In this document: one piece after another, positions 35,326-43,884 of the stretch | How the letters are laid out: each line of letters opens with the position of its first letter | How positions within the stretch are numbered: the first letter of the stretch is position 1 | NCBI GenBank assembly: GCA_965116165.1 | Contig: OZ220484.1 | Span: 1,860,001-1,924,000 of the forward strand | Source: Azophilus sp965116165 | Lineage (GTDB): Bacteria > Pseudomonadota > Gammaproteobacteria > Pseudomonadales > Azotimanducaceae | Direction: 5' to 3' | DNA length: 64,000 nucleotides | Program-made: the position numbers and the translations under genes | The notes under the pieces: generated by a model | Seen by the model: the letters and a program-made list of their open reading frames with translations, nothing else | Databases searched by the model: none | Told to the model about the DNA's origin: nothing

Positions 35326-37314
35326 ATGCACCACCGGAAACTACTGCCGCATAGGGACGTAATCCGGGTTGGCCGACCATCTCGCCATGCGGCAGAGTGC
35401 CACCTGCTCGAGCTTCGTGAGGCTATTGAGGCAATCCGCAAAGGATCCCTACCGAGAATGACATCCCGGGTTTGGCCGGCCGGTCTCGACCGTTCGATCC
35501 TCCTCACACTCCCGCTTCGGGTGCGAACATGGAACTGTCTCCAAGCCGCGCATCTCATGGAGGGAGACGATCCGCTCATGCTGAAGCAGCTTCTGAGTAT
35601 CCCGAACTTTGGGCAAACATCGCTGCGGGAATTCCTCTTCACTGTGGAGGATTTTCTCAACCAGTGCGTTCATGCCGGAAGCGCCGACCCGAACGAGGTA
35701 GACGAGCCGCACGAGCGAGCAAAGCCGCACTCGGAGGGAACTACCGCCTCCCCTGCAACAACCGAGACATCCCGGGTGTCGTGGAAGCGCGTGGAACAGA
35801 TTCTGAGTCCATCCCTCACTGCGGTGGCCGAGCTGCATGGAGCCAAGACACTGGCCGATGTGTTGAGTCCGGAATTCATGCGTTTGGCAGGCAGAATGGA
35901 GATCGCCGATGCAATCGGCATGATTGGAATTGGCGACTTGACCAGCGGCACCCCCGGCTTCGTATCCGCCACCTTGAGTCGTCTCTCGCAGACCTTCGAC
36001 GCCGCGTCGGTAAACGAACACATCATCATTGAGCAGCGGCTGCTCCGCACACCGAGAGCGACGCTCGAGGAAATCGGGTCGCGGGCGGGGGTGACACGCG
36101 AACGCATCCGGCAGCTTCAAACCGGAATCGAAAAGAGGATCCAAAATGCGCTGAGCAAGGAGGGGCGGATCATCGCGTCGGTGCTTAAGGAGCAACTCGG
36201 CCCCGTGGTCCCCCAAGGCGAACTGGATCGGCGGATCGAGGAAATTCTTCCCACCGATCAGAGTCTCGCAACGAGACTCCTTCGAAGGACGCTGATCGAC
36301 GAGATGGGCTTCGCCCTGGACGATGGCATGTACTTGGACGAATCGGCAACGAAGCAGTTGGAGGATATTCATGCGTCGATCCGCAGATTCTCCGATGATG
36401 TCGGCCTCTTGGACGAGCAGCAGCTCATTGCTAGTCTCCCCAACGAGCGGTGGCAGCGATTCTGGCCTTGGGTGCGCAAGCACTGCGGACTCCATGAATT
36501 GTTCGGATCCCTCGCCATCCGGGATAGCGGAAAGGCACGAGCGAAGGCCGCGCTCATATCGATCGGCCATCCGGCGACGCGTGAGGACATCGCTCGAATC
36601 TGCGGGTTCGGAGAGAACAAGATAGGTTCTCATCTTTCGGTCATTCCAAGCGTTGTCAAGGCGGACAAGGACCGATGGGGACTCAAGGACTGGATTGATG
36701 ACGAATACGAGGGAATCGTCGGGGAAATCATCCAGCGTATCGAAGAGGATGGCGGTGCCACGACAACCGAGAGATTGCTGACGGAGTTGCCCGACAAGTT
36801 CGGTGTGAATTCAGTGAGCGTGCGCTCCTATATGCAGACACCGAAGTTCGTGATTCGTGACGGATGGATCAGCGTGGCGAACCCATCGTCGATTCCGCTC
36901 AGAGACCTGGACGACGTCATCGACGGACGAGACCGCAGCGGTGCCCCCTACTGGACATTCGTTGTGGAAGGCCGATTCTTCGACGGATACAGCGTGACAG
37001 GCGTCCCACCCGAATTTGCGAAGGCGCTCGGGTGCGCACCGGATGCCGGAGAGCGTGTCCGAATCGACAACCTATCCGAGTGCCCTGAGCTATCGATCCG
37101 GTGGCCCCTCGCCTCGATTACAGGCGCATCGCTGGGGTATCTCGCCGAGCCGCTCAAGCATCTGGGCCTCAAGCCGGGCCAGCGCGCCCGGGTGACCATC
37201 AAGGAACCCTGCCTCATCGAACTGAACGCAGACGACGATAGCGCCGAGGAGCCTCGGACGAATGGGGCGGATGCGATACTGAAACGCATGATGCAACGCC
37301 GAAAGCTGCTTTAG
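35326..37314 (+). CDS. protein with alpha-CTD-like and sigma region 4-like DNA-binding domains
   Basis: The 662-residue product carries, at about residues 60-105, LPLRVRTWNCLQ and LLSIPNFGQTSLREFL, which closely follow the helix-hairpin-helix of the RNA polymerase alpha C-terminal domain. At about 242-275, ATLEEIGSRAGVTRERIRQL is a sigma-70 region 4 helix-turn-helix. Later segments (ATREDIARICGFGENKIGSH, ATTTERLLTELPDKFGVNSV) look like further winged helices. No enzymatic motif is visible. It may be a DNA-sequence reader or a transcription-linked sensor. It sits between the methyltransferase-like and helicase genes, two bases before the latter. Confidence 0.78.
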   Translation: MHHRKLLPHRDVIRVGRPSRHAAECHLLELREAIEAIRKGSLPRMTSRVWPAGLDRSILLTLPLRVRTWNCLQAAHLMEGDDPLMLKQLLSIPNFGQTSLREFLFTVEDFLNQCVHAGSADPNEVDEPHERAKPHSEGTTASPATTETSRVSWKRVEQILSPSLTAVAELHGAKTLADVLSPEFMRLAGRMEIADAIGMIGIGDLTSGTPGFVSATLSRLSQTFDAASVNEHIIIEQRLLRTPRATLEEIGSRAGVTRERIRQLQTGIEKRIQNALSKEGRIIASVLKEQLGPVVPQGELDRRIEEILPTDQSLATRLLRRTLIDEMGFALDDGMYLDESATKQLEDIHASIRRFSDDVGLLDEQQLIASLPNERWQRFWPWVRKHCGLHELFGSLAIRDSGKARAKAALISIGHPATREDIARICGFGENKIGSHLSVIPSVVKADKDRWGLKDWIDDEYEGIVGEIIQRIEEDGGATTTERLLTELPDKFGVNSVSVRSYMQTPKFVIRDGWISVANPSSIPLRDLDDVIDGRDRSGAPYWTFVVEGRFFDGYSVTGVPPEFAKALGCAPDAGERVRIDNLSECPELSIRWPLASITGASLGYLAEPLKHLGLKPGQRARVTIKEPCLIELNADDDSAEEPRTNGADAILKRMMQRRKLL

Positions 37315-37316
37315 AC

Positions 37317-39542
37317 ATGCTCCGGGACGAACGCACCCTGCAACCAAAGATGCTCAGGCTCCCGGACGAGCCGGTGGCGGAGAAGGTTCTCATACCGGGA
37401 TTCCGGGCAGCGACGAAGATTCGTGGTGCCTTCGGCTGGTTTACGGCCGGGTGGATAGGACGGCTCGCTCCGGGGCTCGCCGTGTATCTCAATCGGAACG
37501 AAACGGAACCCATCGACTTCACAGTTGCTCCGGCGCTGTTCCCCGACGAAATGGCCGCCGTGGAACAGGGCACCCGAATGACACCGCGGGAGGCAGCCAA
37601 GCGGGTTGCCAATGTATTCATCCAAGGACGCACCGATGCATTGGCGCTTGCACGGCATGCGCTCGACTGTCTCGCATGGATGATAGCCACGGGGACGCTT
37701 CGGCTCCGGATTGCGGTCCCCACCCCGGGGTCGAACTACCATCCGAAGATCTGGCTCTTCGGTGATGGCGAGAATCAGGTGCTCGCCCGCGGGTCGGGCA
37801 ACGCGACCGACCGGGGGGTGGCCACCGGAGTCGAGCACCTCGATGTCGACGTGTCGTGGATTCCCGAGAGCCGAGCCAGAGTGACCAGCGGCATCGCCAT
37901 CCTCGACGACTGGTCGCAGGGCAGGAGTCTCGGGATCAAGGAGGTCGTCGAACTACCCGCGGCCTTGGCACGGGACATCATCAGGACAGCACCTACGCAA
38001 CCACCGCAGCCCCGCGACTACGACATGGCGGCACACGGAAGCGACACACTACGCGAACCCGCTGGAAGATACAGGGTACGGCACCCTGAGCATCGATTGC
38101 GCATCCCCGGCGACCTAGAGTGGACGACCGGAACCTATGCTCATCAGGGCGAAGCGGTGAAACACTGGGAGGGAGGACAATCTCCCGAGACCGGCGTGGT
38201 CGCGATGGCGACCGGTGCGGGAAAGACCCTCACCGCGCTCATCTGCGCCACCCGAAGTCAGGATCGTCTTGATGGCGAACCGCTTCTGATCGTCGTCTCC
38301 GCACCGTCCGTCCCACTCATCATGCAGTGGCAAAAGGAGGTAAAGAAGTTCGGTGTGGTCCCTGTCGTCCCGAGCCTAGAGGCAAGCACCGACCGGGCAC
38401 TCACTCGCCTGTTCCGAGGCCTTCGAGGCGGCGGCACCCATGTCGCCATCGTCACGAATAACCTCCTGTGCACATCACGCTTCCAAGCGACGGTCGAAGA
38501 GAAGGTTCGCGGTCGGGGCCAGACGGTTCCGACAATGCTGATCGCAGACGAAGCCCACACACTGGGGGCGGAGTCGTTCATCAGGAACAAGCCTACATTC
38601 TTCGAAAGACGCCTTGCGCTCTCCGCAACGCCGAAGCGCCAGTATGATCCTGACGGGACCGAGGAGATCTTCGAGTTCTTCGGCCCGACTGTGTACGAGT
38701 TTGGCTTGGATCGCGCCATCGGATTCTGCCTAGTTCCGTACAACTACTATGTCCATGCGTGCACACTGAGCGGGGATGAGCTCGACGAGTTCGAACGACT
38801 CTCGCGACGGATCGGCGTCGCAATGGGCACCGGAGAGAACGAAGAGGACTCCAATCTGCAAGGTCTTCTGATCGCACGGCGACGAATCATCGAGACCGCA
38901 CAGAGCAAGATCGATTTGCTGCGAGAGGTGCTTATTCGCCGAGGCCCGCGAGACCTCGAACACACCCTCATCTACGCGTCGGCGAAAAATCCTGAGCAGT
39001 TCGACACGATTGGCACACTGCTGACCGAACTGAAGATCAAGTGGACGCCGGTGACGCAGGAGACGACAAGGGATCCAAAGCTGCTCACACGTATCCTAGA
39101 TTCGTTCACAAAGGGTGCCATCCAAGTACTCCTCGCAAAGAAGGTGCTCGACGAAGGGGTCGATATCCCGAACATCCGGGAGGCGTTCATTGTTGCCTCA
39201 TCGACGGTGGAGAGGGAGTGGGTGCAGCGCCGGGGACGCGTACTGCGCCGCCATCCCGGGAAGCCCTGGGCAATAGTGCACGACTTCCTCGCCTTGCCTC
39301 CGGTCCGGCTGGTGCGAGGTGTCAACACGAGGGGGCTGGAGAAGATCATCAGGGCCGAGTTGAATCGCACCTATGCATTCGGGGAGCATGCCCGAAACAT
39401 CGCCGGTGCAGATGGCGTGCACGCCAATCTGGAGCGCATCGCCGCCGCCTATTGGCCGCGAGCAGGTGTCGAAAACGGTATTCTGAATACCGCAAACGAG
39501 TATGTCGTCGCTAAAGTGACACCAAGAGGAAAACCATGGTAA
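37317..39542 (+). CDS. PLD-like nuclease/SF2 helicase, probable restriction effector
   Basis: The 741-residue product has an N-terminal PLD-like region with YHPKIWLFGD at about 141-150 and LARGSGNATDRG just after, the H-x-K and SGNxT pattern of PLD-type nucleases. An SF2 helicase follows: AMATGAGKTLTALI at 296-309, ADEAHTLGAE near 410, LALSATPKRQY, and EREWVQRRGRVLRRHPG as motif VI. This architecture resembles the family named DNA phosphorothioation system restriction enzyme. It would cleave or unwind DNA lacking the modification. The last codons overlap the next small gene by seven bases. Confidence 0.82.
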   Translation: MLRDERTLQPKMLRLPDEPVAEKVLIPGFRAATKIRGAFGWFTAGWIGRLAPGLAVYLNRNETEPIDFTVAPALFPDEMAAVEQGTRMTPREAAKRVANVFIQGRTDALALARHALDCLAWMIATGTLRLRIAVPTPGSNYHPKIWLFGDGENQVLARGSGNATDRGVATGVEHLDVDVSWIPESRARVTSGIAILDDWSQGRSLGIKEVVELPAALARDIIRTAPTQPPQPRDYDMAAHGSDTLREPAGRYRVRHPEHRLRIPGDLEWTTGTYAHQGEAVKHWEGGQSPETGVVAMATGAGKTLTALICATRSQDRLDGEPLLIVVSAPSVPLIMQWQKEVKKFGVVPVVPSLEASTDRALTRLFRGLRGGGTHVAIVTNNLLCTSRFQATVEEKVRGRGQTVPTMLIADEAHTLGAESFIRNKPTFFERRLALSATPKRQYDPDGTEEIFEFFGPTVYEFGLDRAIGFCLVPYNYYVHACTLSGDELDEFERLSRRIGVAMGTGENEEDSNLQGLLIARRRIIETAQSKIDLLREVLIRRGPRDLEHTLIYASAKNPEQFDTIGTLLTELKIKWTPVTQETTRDPKLLTRILDSFTKGAIQVLLAKKVLDEGVDIPNIREAFIVASSTVEREWVQRRGRVLRRHPGKPWAIVHDFLALPPVRLVRGVNTRGLEKIIRAELNRTYAFGEHARNIAGADGVHANLERIAAAYWPRAGVENGILNTANEYVVAKVTPRGKPW

Positions 39543-39757
39543 GCAACTTCGAGCGGATACTCGACGAGATCAGAAAAGAGGCTCACCGGATCGCTCGAAC
39601 CTACGGACTCGAGCCTGATGCTGTCGTGACGTTGATTATGGCCATCGTCGATCTGGAGGACAGGAATCGTGTGAAAGCGGTGGCCGGGATCAATCGACAG
39701 GTCAAGGGAATGATCGAGGGCGCAACGCATATCGACGATACAAGAGAGGATGCGTAG
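39536..39757 (+). CDS. small uncharacterised protein (73 aa) of the Dnd-like operon
   Basis: The product is an acidic, helical 73-residue protein (VSNFERILDEIRKEAHRIAR at the N-terminus, LIMAIVDLEDRNRVKAVAG in the middle). It starts inside the helicase gene and its TAG is immediately followed by the ATG of the SMC-like gene, so expression is tightly coupled. It could be a DndE-sized accessory subunit, but I see no sequence likeness to DndE. Confidence 0.65.
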   Translation: MVSNFERILDEIRKEAHRIARTYGLEPDAVVTLIMAIVDLEDRNRVKAVAGINRQVKGMIEGATHIDDTREDA

Positions 39758-42004
39758 ATGCTGCTGATTCAACGAATCGAAATTCTCAACTTCGTGTGCT
39801 TCGACCGCATCGAGATTGAGCCTTCAACCAAGCCAGAAAAGCCGTTGACCGTGATCAGAGCCGAGAACGGCTCGGGCAAGACGACCCTCCTGCGCGCAAT
39901 CCGCTGGGGGATGTACGGAGAAAAGGGACTCCCCGGCAATGCGAGTCACTTTTCCCTGCATCCAGCCGAGTGGCGGCCGGATGCAGATGGTATTGAGACG
40001 AGGGTCTCAATCCTCTTCGAGACAGACGGCTCCAGCCGTAACCACCAAGAGGGTAAACCGACCAACACCGTCTACGAGTTGCGCCGGTCGGTGACGACGG
40101 TGGCGAAGGTGCCGAGTGAACAGGGGGAGCCGGATTTTCGCCGCATGGGCGAAGAGACACAACTGCTGATGAAGCAGCCGAATGGAGCATGGCTTCCGCA
40201 CGAAGCGGGTGTGGACAGGGTGATCGAGGAGTTGTTGCCCTTGGCTTTACAGGATTTTTTCGTCATGGATGCAGACGAGGCAACGGACTTTGTTGGAGGA
40301 AGCGAGAACAAGATCATCGAAAGCCGGGCCGTCATCGCCAAGACATCCTTCGCCGTCGGAGCACTGCTGGGACTGGACATTTTCAAGAAGGCGACCGAAC
40401 GTGTGCGGAAGATCTCCAAGGAGTTCGGACGCGACGCCACGAAGGTGGCCGGCAGCAGAGAGTTGAACGAGAGGCAGGACGAGTTGGATCAGTTGCGCAC
40501 AAAGGCGGAGAAGCTCGAAGAGAAGCTTGAGAAGGATCGCCGTGAAAAGGCCGATTTCGATGATCGGCTGAGTCGCGCTCGGGGACGACTCGAAGCCCTC
40601 ATCGGGAGCATCGGAGCCCACGATCAGCTCAAGGAACGGTTGACGGAGAACGAGACACGACGCAAGAAAGCTGACGAAGAGCGGCGCAAGGCGGTCGGGG
40701 GTCTGTCCGGCGAACTGGCGGCGGTCGATCTGCTGGCGTCGCTGGCTACACGAGAGGTCGCCGATGTCCGCGCCGTGCTGCAGCCGCTGTATGACGACGG
40801 ATCGATTCCAATCCGTCACTTGGCGTTCGTGCAGAGCCTGCTCGCAAAAGGCACCTGCGTCTGTGGTCAGGACTTGGCCTCACAGAGCGAGTACAGACAA
40901 CATGTCCAGCACATGGTCGAGCAATCGAGTGGAAAGGAAGAGAAAGCGAACTACCTGGCCCAAGTGCTGCATGCGGCGAACATGCTGTATCAACACAAGG
41001 ACGGTGACGAGTGGGAGAGCCGATGCAAAGAGCGAGAGAGCGCTGTCGGGAATATTAATTCCGAAATCAACGACCTGACGCAATCGAGGCGCGACATCGA
41101 CGCCAAGCTCGATGCGGTCGACGACGAAAACGTAGAGAGCACTCGAGGTGAGATTGACATGCTCGATAGTAGTCGGGACAAGTTGGAGCGGGAACTCGTG
41201 GGCGATCAGGAAAACCTCGAGCAAGACCGCAAGAGCATCCATAAACTTGAGGGGATCATCCGACATGAACAAAGGCGACAGAAGGAGGCGCGAGACCTCC
41301 AAACGTACCAAGAGGCGGCGAATGCCTTGGTAAACATCCTCGATGAAGCGTATGCGCGAATTCGCGACGATCAGGTTTGCGAACTCAGCGGCGAGATGAA
41401 TGATTTGTTCGCCAAGATGGCAGCGAACGTCGTGGACGACGAAGCAGTGGAAGGCGATCGCCACAAGGCGACGCTCCGGATGATCGCGAAGGTCGGACTA
41501 CGAGCTCTGGAGGGTGTCTCGGGGGAATACGAGATCTTCGCGCTCAATAGCCGTGACCGATCTATGCCGCCCACTGAGATCAACGGCGCGTCACGGCGAA
41601 TCCTAGCCCTGTCGTTCGTTCTGGGGCTCTGCAAGGTGAGTCGCACCCGGGCACCGCTCGTTGCCGACTCGTTGCTCAACTTCACATCGGGCTCGGTGCG
41701 AACAAATACGTTACGCGTCACCGCCGAGACTGCGAGCCAGCCAATCCTCCTACTCACGGGGTCGGATCTGGAGTCGCAAAGCGAGGTGGACCTAGTGACG
41801 CGCTACGCTGGTGCAACCTACACACTGACCGGCCAATGGCAGCACACAGCGCACGGCGGAGATGTCGTGAACCAGACGGACGAGAGGCGGGTTTCGCTCA
41901 TTTGCCGGTGCGGACCGCGCGAATTCTGCAACATCTGTGAACGGCGGGGGCAAGCCGAAAGCCAAGGATGGAACCGACGCGAATATGGAGAAAACCGACA
42001 ATGA
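39758..42004 (+). CDS. SMC/Rad50-like ATPase (DndD-like)
   Basis: The 748-residue product has RIEILNFVCFDRIEIEP and RAENGSGKTTLLRAIRWGMYG (Walker A at residues 36-43), as in DndD. Long charged coiled coils occupy about 215-340 and 410-540. Between them CVCGQ near 367 may be a half zinc hook. The signature and Walker B region is near PTEINGASRRILALSFVLGL and APLVADSLL at about 610-650. The end carries a second Cys-rich motif, CRCGPREFCNICERRG near 717, unusual for DndD. In Dnd systems DndD ATPase nicks or opens DNA for sulfur insertion. It overlaps the last gene by four bases. Confidence 0.85.
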   Translation: MLLIQRIEILNFVCFDRIEIEPSTKPEKPLTVIRAENGSGKTTLLRAIRWGMYGEKGLPGNASHFSLHPAEWRPDADGIETRVSILFETDGSSRNHQEGKPTNTVYELRRSVTTVAKVPSEQGEPDFRRMGEETQLLMKQPNGAWLPHEAGVDRVIEELLPLALQDFFVMDADEATDFVGGSENKIIESRAVIAKTSFAVGALLGLDIFKKATERVRKISKEFGRDATKVAGSRELNERQDELDQLRTKAEKLEEKLEKDRREKADFDDRLSRARGRLEALIGSIGAHDQLKERLTENETRRKKADEERRKAVGGLSGELAAVDLLASLATREVADVRAVLQPLYDDGSIPIRHLAFVQSLLAKGTCVCGQDLASQSEYRQHVQHMVEQSSGKEEKANYLAQVLHAANMLYQHKDGDEWESRCKERESAVGNINSEINDLTQSRRDIDAKLDAVDDENVESTRGEIDMLDSSRDKLERELVGDQENLEQDRKSIHKLEGIIRHEQRRQKEARDLQTYQEAANALVNILDEAYARIRDDQVCELSGEMNDLFAKMAANVVDDEAVEGDRHKATLRMIAKVGLRALEGVSGEYEIFALNSRDRSMPPTEINGASRRILALSFVLGLCKVSRTRAPLVADSLLNFTSGSVRTNTLRVTAETASQPILLLTGSDLESQSEVDLVTRYAGATYTLTGQWQHTAHGGDVVNQTDERRVSLICRCGPREFCNICERRGQAESQGWNRREYGENRQ

Positions 42005-42486
42005 GCGGCTTTGCGGACCTCTTCAAGGCCAGAGGCCACGGGCTGGTTTTGCCTCGAGATGACGAGGACGCGATCAACCGCTATGTCGCGATGCACTCGG
42101 GGGAGCGGGAAAGTGCCGAACGCCGACCCTTTCCCAGACAGATCGACTTCTGGGCATTCAGCATAGCCACCGCATTGGCATTGAATCTTGAGCCCCGGAA
42201 AGATCCAGTGGGGCGCTGGGGAAAGAGCTTCATCTACACGTCCCAGGGGATCATGGACGACGATCTCTGCGCCCTGCTCGCCGTCATCGCAGTCGCCAAG
42301 CTCGGTCACGATGATCCAGAGGCGGGCGAGCCGAGACGGATCGTCGAACTCGCCAACCGACTCGCCGGAGTCGGCTGTCCAGAGGTTCTGAGGAAGCTCT
42401 CGGACACCGATCTGCGGACCACTCCGCTTGATCGTGCTCTGGAGTTGGCCAAATCGCTGCAAGAGCGTGTCCGACCGAACGATTGA
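42001..42486 (+). CDS. uncharacterised protein closing the Dnd-like operon
   Basis: The 161-residue product starts within the stop codon of the DndD-like gene (ATGA). FPRQIDFWAFSIATALALN and FIYTSQGIMDDDLCALLAV are its most distinctive segments, followed by a helical C-terminus. It shows the same size range and position as some dnd-associated accessory proteins but I cannot assign it to DndE or to another named family. Last gene before non-coding repeat DNA. Confidence 0.65.
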   Translation: MSGFADLFKARGHGLVLPRDDEDAINRYVAMHSGERESAERRPFPRQIDFWAFSIATALALNLEPRKDPVGRWGKSFIYTSQGIMDDDLCALLAVIAVAKLGHDDPEAGEPRRIVELANRLAGVGCPEVLRKLSDTDLRTTPLDRALELAKSLQERVRPND

Positions 42487-42519
42487 CGAGAAAAATACCC
42501 ACGCAACGCAACATTCGGA

Positions 42520-42786
42520 CTAGCAGCCTTTCGGACTTGGCCAAGCCGGATCCCTTAATCTATTGATTTTATTGATAATTATATCGATGGATTGACCGAA
42601 GCCCTCATATGGTGGTTTCTAGTCGTTAAATCCTCGACAGATAGCGGTATGTCAACCCATGTATATAAGTCCCATTATATTCATACTTTGGAAATCCCTT
42701 CGCGATGGGCCGAAAATCGAAAATAAAATATCATTCAGAATCAATGGGTTATGAAATTAAACGCTATAAAGTCCGACAGGCTTCTA
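42520..42786. repeat. 267-bp inverted-repeat element, family D, at the right edge of the insertion
   Basis: CTAGCAGCCTTTCGGACTT at the left end and AAAGTCCGACAGGCTTCTAG at the right end are inverted repeats differing at about two positions. The interior is AT-rich, contains a copy of repeat C (42581-42635) and a scrap of the family A core (TTGATTTTATTGATAAT). The same terminal sequence occurs singly at about 47089-47104 and, inverted, at 51841-51857. There is no gene inside. It fills the gap between the inserted operon and miaA. Confidence 0.65.
42581..42635. repeat. dispersed intergenic repeat, family C (copy 2)
   Basis: ATATCGATGGATTGA, CATATGGTGGTTTCTAGTCG and TTAAATCCTC correspond to the copy at 8835-8891. 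It is nested within the family D element. Confidence 0.5.
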
Positions 42787-42820
42787 GCGGTATTCACTCC
42801 GGCGCCCGTCCCCGGAAAGA

Positions 42821-43771
42821 GTGCGCGTGCCCATAGTGATGCTGCTCGGCCCGACCGCCGCGGGCAAGACGGCCACCGCCCTGGCGCTGGCGGAGCGCAC
42901 CCCCTGCCACCTTGTCAGCATGGATTCCGCGATGGTCTATCGGGACATGGATGTGGGTACGGCAAAGCCGGATGCCGCCGTGCTCAAGCGGTTTCCACAT
43001 GCCCTGATCGATATCCGCGACCCGACGGAGACCTATTCGGCAGCGATGTTCGTAGAGGATGCCGACCGCGAGGTGGTGGTGGCGCGCCGCCTCGGCAAAC
43101 TGCCCGTGCTGGTCGGCGGCACCATGCTCTACGCCCGCGCCTTCCGCGATGGTTTGGCGAACCTCCCGCAGGCCAGGGACGCCGTTCGCGCCGCCATCAA
43201 CGCCCGGGCGACCGCGGTCGGCTGGCCCGCGCTACATGAACAATTGGCCCGGCTGGATCCGCAAGCCGCGGCGGCAATCCATCCAAACAACCCGCAACGG
43301 CTGCAACGGGCATTGGAAGTGTACGAGACGACCGGCCGTCCCATCTCCGAGTTTTGGCGGGAACAGGCAAACACCGGCAGCCAGGACCGTCTCGGCGAGC
43401 CGACAGTGGCGTTCGGCATCGTGCCGGAAAACCGGACCCTATTGCACCAGCGCATCGCCGACCGTTTCGATGCCATGCTCGCCGCCGATTTTGCCGGCGA
43501 GGTCCAGGCCCTTAGACGCCGGGGCGACTTGCATTTGGGCCTTCCGTCCATGCGCGCCGTCGGCTACCGGCAGATGTGGCAATACCAGGACGGACTCCTC
43601 GATGCCGATACGATGCGCGCCAAGGCCGTGGCCGCCACCCGGCAACTCGCGAAGAAACAGACCACCTGGCTGCGCCGATGGCCAGAGCTCATCGGCCTCG
43701 ACTGGCAAAACCCCGCTGGCGCCGCCAAAAAAATCCTCACCCACCTACACCACCGAGCTTCCCTATCCTAG
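42821..43771 (+). CDS. miaA: tRNA dimethylallyltransferase
   Basis: The 316-residue product adds the dimethylallyl group to A37 of tRNAs reading UNN codons. VMLLGPTAAGKTATALALAE is the P-loop, SMDSAMVYRDMDVGTAKP the substrate region, LVGGTMLYARAFRDGL and IHPNNPQRLQRALEVYE the catalytic core. Start GTG at 42821. Length is normal. miaA-hfq-hflX is the canonical order; mutL, its usual upstream neighbour, is 15 kb away. Confidence 0.95.
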   Translation: MRVPIVMLLGPTAAGKTATALALAERTPCHLVSMDSAMVYRDMDVGTAKPDAAVLKRFPHALIDIRDPTETYSAAMFVEDADREVVVARRLGKLPVLVGGTMLYARAFRDGLANLPQARDAVRAAINARATAVGWPALHEQLARLDPQAAAAIHPNNPQRLQRALEVYETTGRPISEFWREQANTGSQDRLGEPTVAFGIVPENRTLLHQRIADRFDAMLAADFAGEVQALRRRGDLHLGLPSMRAVGYRQMWQYQDGLLDADTMRAKAVAATRQLAKKQTTWLRRWPELIGLDWQNPAGAAKKILTHLHHRASLS

Positions 43772-43822
43772 CCGACGCACCAACCGACCCGAATCCAACA
43801 GTTGTGTCGCGGTTCGACATTT

Positions 43823-43884
43823 CCCGTTGCCCGCTGCCCGCTGCCCGTTGCCCGTTGCCCGTTGCCCGTTGCCCGTTGCCCGTT
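43823..43884 (+). repeat. tandem heptanucleotide repeat, about nine copies
   Basis: The unit GCCCGTT, with GCCCGCT variants at the left end, is repeated about nine times without interruption between miaA and hfq. The last unit merges with the degenerate end of a family B element, from which the array may have expanded. Copy number is likely to vary between strains. Confidence 0.85.

Noticed and set aside
40853..40870. CVCG as a complete CxxC Rad50 zinc hook
   Set aside because: The spacing is C-x-C and sits at the expected apex, but a standard CxxC is not seen, so only a possible half-hook is claimed.
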